From: CAWUKT01 sp041565275
GTDB taxonomy: Bacteria > Bacteroidota > Bacteroidia > J057 > JADKCL01
Direction: 5' to 3'
DNA: 9,260 bases
NCBI GenBank assembly: GCA_041565275.1
Contig: JBFGVE010000118.1
Span: forward strand, 1-9,260
In this document: in pieces, positions 6,994-9,260 of the stretch
How the letters are laid out: every line of letters begins with the position of its first letter
Numbering within the stretch: position 1 is the first letter of the stretch
The notes under the pieces: model-generated
The model's input: the letters and a program-made list of their open reading frames with translations, nothing else
Told to the model about the DNA's origin: nothing
Database searches by the model: none
Translations under genes and position numbers: made by a program

Positions 6994-7914
6994 TCATTGC
7001 TGGTTGATCAATTCATACAATTCATCCAACTTGGGGGAGATAATGATCTCAGTTCGGCGGTTGGCAGCCCTGGCTTCGGAAGATTTACCTACTACTTTAG
7101 GGACGTATTCACTCCTACCTGAAGGAATAACCCGAGTTGCCTCAATGCCATACTTAGTCAGGTAACGTACAACTTCTGTGGATCGCATAACGCTCAGGTC
7201 CCAATTGTCTTTGATGAGACCCAAGTTGGAAACGGGTACATCATCGGTGTGGCCTTCAACCAGTATGGAAAAATCCTTGTCATCTGCAATGGCTTCGGCC
7301 AGACCTTTCAACGCCATTTGTCCATTTTCATCAATCTTGGTGGATCCCGAGGAGAAAAGCAACCTATTGGATAGGGAAACATACACTTTTCCGTTACGTA
7401 TCTCTACGGTCAGGCCATCTTTCTGAAATCCCAGTAGCGCGTTTGCCACCCGGTTGCGGAGGGCCTGCATCAATGAATCCTGATAGTTCAGAGCGGATTC
7501 AACCTCCGCTAACCTTGCCTCCCGTGCGGCCAAGTCACCTTGTAACGTCTCCAACTGACTCAGCATATCCTGTAATTTCTTTGAACTCTGGTCCCTGAGC
7601 TTCTCATAATTGCTGCTCATACGGGAACAATCCGCCTCCAATTTGGTCAGCTTACCGTTCATAGCATCCCGCTTTGCCATTAAAGCTTCAATCTCTCGCT
7701 CCAATTTTTCCTTGGATACATTGCAATCATTCAGGTCAGCTTTCAACTTCCGATTTTCATCTTCTTTTGCTCTTAGATCAGCCTTGGTTTCATTGAGTAG
7801 CTTTTGAGCATTACTCTTCAAAGCTTCCATCTCCGCGTACTTCTTCTTGGATACGACACAGCTACTCAAACCAATAGCCATTAACAGGCAAAGGGTCAAA
7901 AATGGGTACTTCAT
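6994..7914 (-). CDS. OmpA-family lipoprotein with long coiled coil
   Basis: The 306-residue product is a predicted lipoprotein that would link the outer membrane to peptidoglycan. A type II signal peptide covers 1-18 and ends in the lipobox LSSC with Cys19 as the lipidated residue. Residues about 25-155 are highly charged heptad-like sequence, predicted coiled coil, rich in Lys, Glu, Leu and Ala. The OmpA C-terminal domain spans about 170-295: SNRLLFSSGSTKIDENG at 182-198, VEGHTDDVPV at 219-228, and the peptidoglycan-binding DLSVMRSTEVVRYL at 239-252 (D239, R244) with NRRTEI at 285-290. A GTG at 7929 would add five residues; the ATG at 7914 gives a normal signal peptide and is preferred. It lies 153 bases upstream of the SDR gene on the same strand and diverges from the M42 peptidase gene. 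A link with the glycan genes is not shown. Confidence 0.93.
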   Translation of the reverse strand: MKYPFLTLCLLMAIGLSSCVVSKKKYAEMEALKSNAQKLLNETKADLRAKEDENRKLKADLNDCNVSKEKLEREIEALMAKRDAMNGKLTKLEADCSRMSSNYEKLRDQSSKKLQDMLSQLETLQGDLAAREARLAEVESALNYQDSLMQALRNRVANALLGFQKDGLTVEIRNGKVYVSLSNRLLFSSGSTKIDENGQMALKGLAEAIADDKDFSILVEGHTDDVPVSNLGLIKDNWDLSVMRSTEVVRYLTKYGIEATRVIPSGRSEYVPKVVGKSSEARAANRRTEIIISPKLDELYELINQQ

Positions 7915-7939
7915 GGTGTTTATATTCACGTTTAACCGC

Positions 7940-7975
7940 CAATATTACAACTTACCTGATTTTTTCCTTCAAAAA
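7940..7975 (-). promoter_or_regulatory. Candidate promoter of the OmpA-family lipoprotein gene
   Basis: On the minus strand TTTTTG (7970-7975) is followed after 22 bases by TAATATTG (7940-7947), a 7-of-8 match to TAnnTTTG. The spacing is slightly long. The predicted start site is near 7934, leaving a leader of about 20 bases before the ATG at 7914. Assigned by motif only. Confidence 0.35.
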
Positions 7976-8056
7976 GGTATGCACACTCAATAGAAAAAGT
8001 GTAAGTAATTCTGAACGCCCGGATAAACCAGAACTTAGGATTTAAGGAATAAGATT

Positions 8057-8087
8057 TTTGCTGTTTGAAGCCCGAAGCGTTAATTTG
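8057..8087 (+). promoter_or_regulatory. Candidate promoter of the M42 aminopeptidase gene
   Basis: TTTG at 8057-8060 lies 19 bases upstream of TTAATTTG (8080-8087), a 7-of-8 match to TAnnTTTG. This is the best-spaced pair in the window. The predicted start site is at about 8093, so the 16-base dyad at 8109-8124 would sit in the 5' leader. Confidence 0.45.
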
Positions 8088-8108
8088 ATCCGAATTAAAT
8101 TACTTCAC

Positions 8109-8124
8109 TTCAAATTGATTTGAA
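8109..8124. repeat. 16-base perfect dyad abutting the M42 start codon
   Basis: TTCAAAT, a two-base spacer TG, and ATTTGAA form a perfect inverted repeat with 7-base arms whose last base touches the ATG at 8125. The short spacer argues for a protein-binding operator rather than an RNA hairpin. The AT-rich composition leaves chance as a real alternative. Confidence 0.45.
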
Positions 8125-9183
8125 ATGAATCTCAATATTCAACTATTAAAAGAAATTTGTGAAACCCCTGGCGCCCCCGGTGATGAATACCGGATTCGCA
8201 GGGTTGTTCAGCGTGAAGTTACTTCTCTGGTTGACAATAGCCATGTTGACAACATGGGGAATCTGATCTGTGTAAAAAAAGGTCGTTCAGACAAGAAAGT
8301 CATGATCGCGGCTCATATGGATGAGATTTCCTTTATGATCAAGCATATTGATGAAGATGGTTTTGCAAGGGTACATACCCTAGGGGGATTTGACCCCAAA
8401 ACCTTGACGGCCCAGCGGGTGGTCGTCCACGGGAAAGAAGATCTGATTGGAGTCATGGGCTCTAAACCGATCCACATCATGAAACCAGAGGAACGCCAGA
8501 AAGCTCCTGAGATTGAAGACTATTTCATTGATTTCGGCATGAATGCCGAAAAGGTCAATGAACTAATTTCAATGGGGGACTTGGTAACCCGAGAACGTGA
8601 CCTGATCGAAATGGGGGACTGTGTTAACTCCAAAGCTATCGATAACCGGATTTCTGTCTTTATTCTGGTCGAAGCATTTCGGAAGCTCCAAAACCCCGCC
8701 TTCGATGTCTATGGGGTGTTTACTGTTCAGGAAGAGATCGGCTTGCGGGGCGCAACCGTAGCCGCCCACACTATCAATCCCGACTTTTCTTTTGGTTTGG
8801 ATACGACCATCGCCTTCGATCTGCCTGGTTCCAAAAGCCACGAGATGATCACCAAACTCGGCAGAGGAACCGCTATCAAGATCATGGACAGTTCGGTAGT
8901 TTGTGACCGTCGTATGGTGGACTATATGCGGAAAACAGCGACAAAGAACAATATCAAATGGCAGCACGAATTGCTTCCTCGTGGCGGAACCGATACAGGC
9001 GCTATGCAGCGAGGTGGCAAACACGGCTCTATTGCCGGGTGTATTTCCATCCCTACTCGCCATATTCACTCGGTGATCGAAATGGCCCACAAAGGAGATA
9101 TAAAAGCATCCATCGACCTATTGGTGGCCTGCTTGGAAGAATTGGATAGCTATGACTTCAACTGGAACAACTGGAAGGTTTAA
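8125..9183 (+). CDS. M42 family metallo-aminopeptidase (glutamyl aminopeptidase / endoglucanase-like)
   Basis: This is a cytoplasmic dinuclear-metal aminopeptidase of the M42 (TET/YsdC/FrvX) family, which trims peptides and usually forms dodecameric tetrahedral particles. The 352-residue length is normal. The metal and catalytic residues can be placed: AAHMDEISFM with H64 and D66; SKAIDNR with the bridging D173; VQEEIGLRG with E203 (base) and E204 (ligand); FGLDTT with D226; and TRHIHSVIE with H315. GGTDTGA at 288-294 is the usual substrate-side motif. The family's PDZ-like insert occupies about 70-160, including GVMGSKPIHIM. All ligands are present, so the enzyme should be active. Some relatives are named cellulase M; that name reflects old assignments and peptidase activity is more likely. 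It is transcribed on its own, divergently from the OmpA-family gene, and 77 bases of unassigned sequence follow to the window end. Confidence 0.95.
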   Translation: MNLNIQLLKEICETPGAPGDEYRIRRVVQREVTSLVDNSHVDNMGNLICVKKGRSDKKVMIAAHMDEISFMIKHIDEDGFARVHTLGGFDPKTLTAQRVVVHGKEDLIGVMGSKPIHIMKPEERQKAPEIEDYFIDFGMNAEKVNELISMGDLVTRERDLIEMGDCVNSKAIDNRISVFILVEAFRKLQNPAFDVYGVFTVQEEIGLRGATVAAHTINPDFSFGLDTTIAFDLPGSKSHEMITKLGRGTAIKIMDSSVVCDRRMVDYMRKTATKNNIKWQHELLPRGGTDTGAMQRGGKHGSIAGCISIPTRHIHSVIEMAHKGDIKASIDLLVACLEELDSYDFNWNNWKV

Positions 9184-9260
9184 CAAGCTTTCAGGAAACT
9201 AGACAGGGAGTCGTGATGGTTTGAAAATGAGTTGTACTTGGGATTGCCGTCATTTGAGAA

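Noticed and set aside
4489..7938. The 10-mer CGTTTAACCG in two intergenic regions (4489-4498 and 7929-7938) as a shared operator
   Set aside because: Repeated 10-mers are expected by chance in about 9 kb, and the two copies sit at different places relative to the promoter boxes.
8569..9090. 173-codon minus-strand open frame inside the M42 gene
   Set aside because: It is antisense to a clear M42 peptidase, and its product shows no family pattern.
9180..9260. Minus-strand frame open from the right edge to a TAA at 9180-9182, as the end of a convergent gene
   Set aside because: Only 26 codons are visible with no recognisable motif, a second minus frame is open for a similar length, and it would overlap the M42 stop codon.

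Overview
The window reads as ordinary chromosomal DNA from a member of the Bacteroidota. This rests on three kinds of evidence: several candidate promoters of the phylum's type (a TAnnTTTG-like -7 box, in two cases with TTTG at an acceptable distance upstream); genes that mostly lack Shine-Dalgarno sequences; and family content typical of the phylum, namely a lipoprotein with a coiled coil and an OmpA domain, an M42 aminopeptidase and GT-C-like membrane proteins. I cannot place it below phylum level.

Layout. The left edge (1-223) is non-coding as far as I can tell and carries the promoter of rpsT (ribosomal protein S20, 224-478, plus strand). From 551 to 7914 every gene lies on the minus strand. 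In transcription order they are: an OmpA-family lipoprotein (6994-7914); a two-gene unit with an 8-base overlap, made of a nucleotide-sugar SDR enzyme (5863-6840) and a LegC-type sugar aminotransferase (4719-5870); a 252-base gap with several inverted repeats; and a three-gene unit of a GtrB/DPM1-like polyprenyl-phosphate glycosyltransferase (3423-4466), an unnamed multi-spanning GT-C-like protein (2079-3419) and a DUF2079 membrane protein (551-2023). An M42 metallo-aminopeptidase (8125-9183) diverges from the OmpA gene and is preceded by a 16-base dyad that abuts its start codon. No gap without a gene exceeds 300 bases. I see no tRNA, rRNA, CRISPR array, insertion sequence or other mobile element.

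How the genes could work together. The SDR and the aminotransferase look like the last steps in making an amino-sugar nucleotide in the cytoplasm. The family 2 glycosyltransferase would load a sugar onto a polyprenyl phosphate at the inner face of the inner membrane. The two polytopic proteins have the architecture of GT-C transferases, which take sugars from such lipid carriers on the periplasmic side. The five genes could therefore form a small envelope-glycan decorating module, split into two operons whose first genes both appear to have a promoter box four bases from the start codon (possible leaderless transcripts). This joint role is inference. No acceptor, flippase or 4,6-dehydratase is present in the window. 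I found no clearly new system; the closest thing to a novelty is this compact glycosylation module with its unnamed GT-C-like member.
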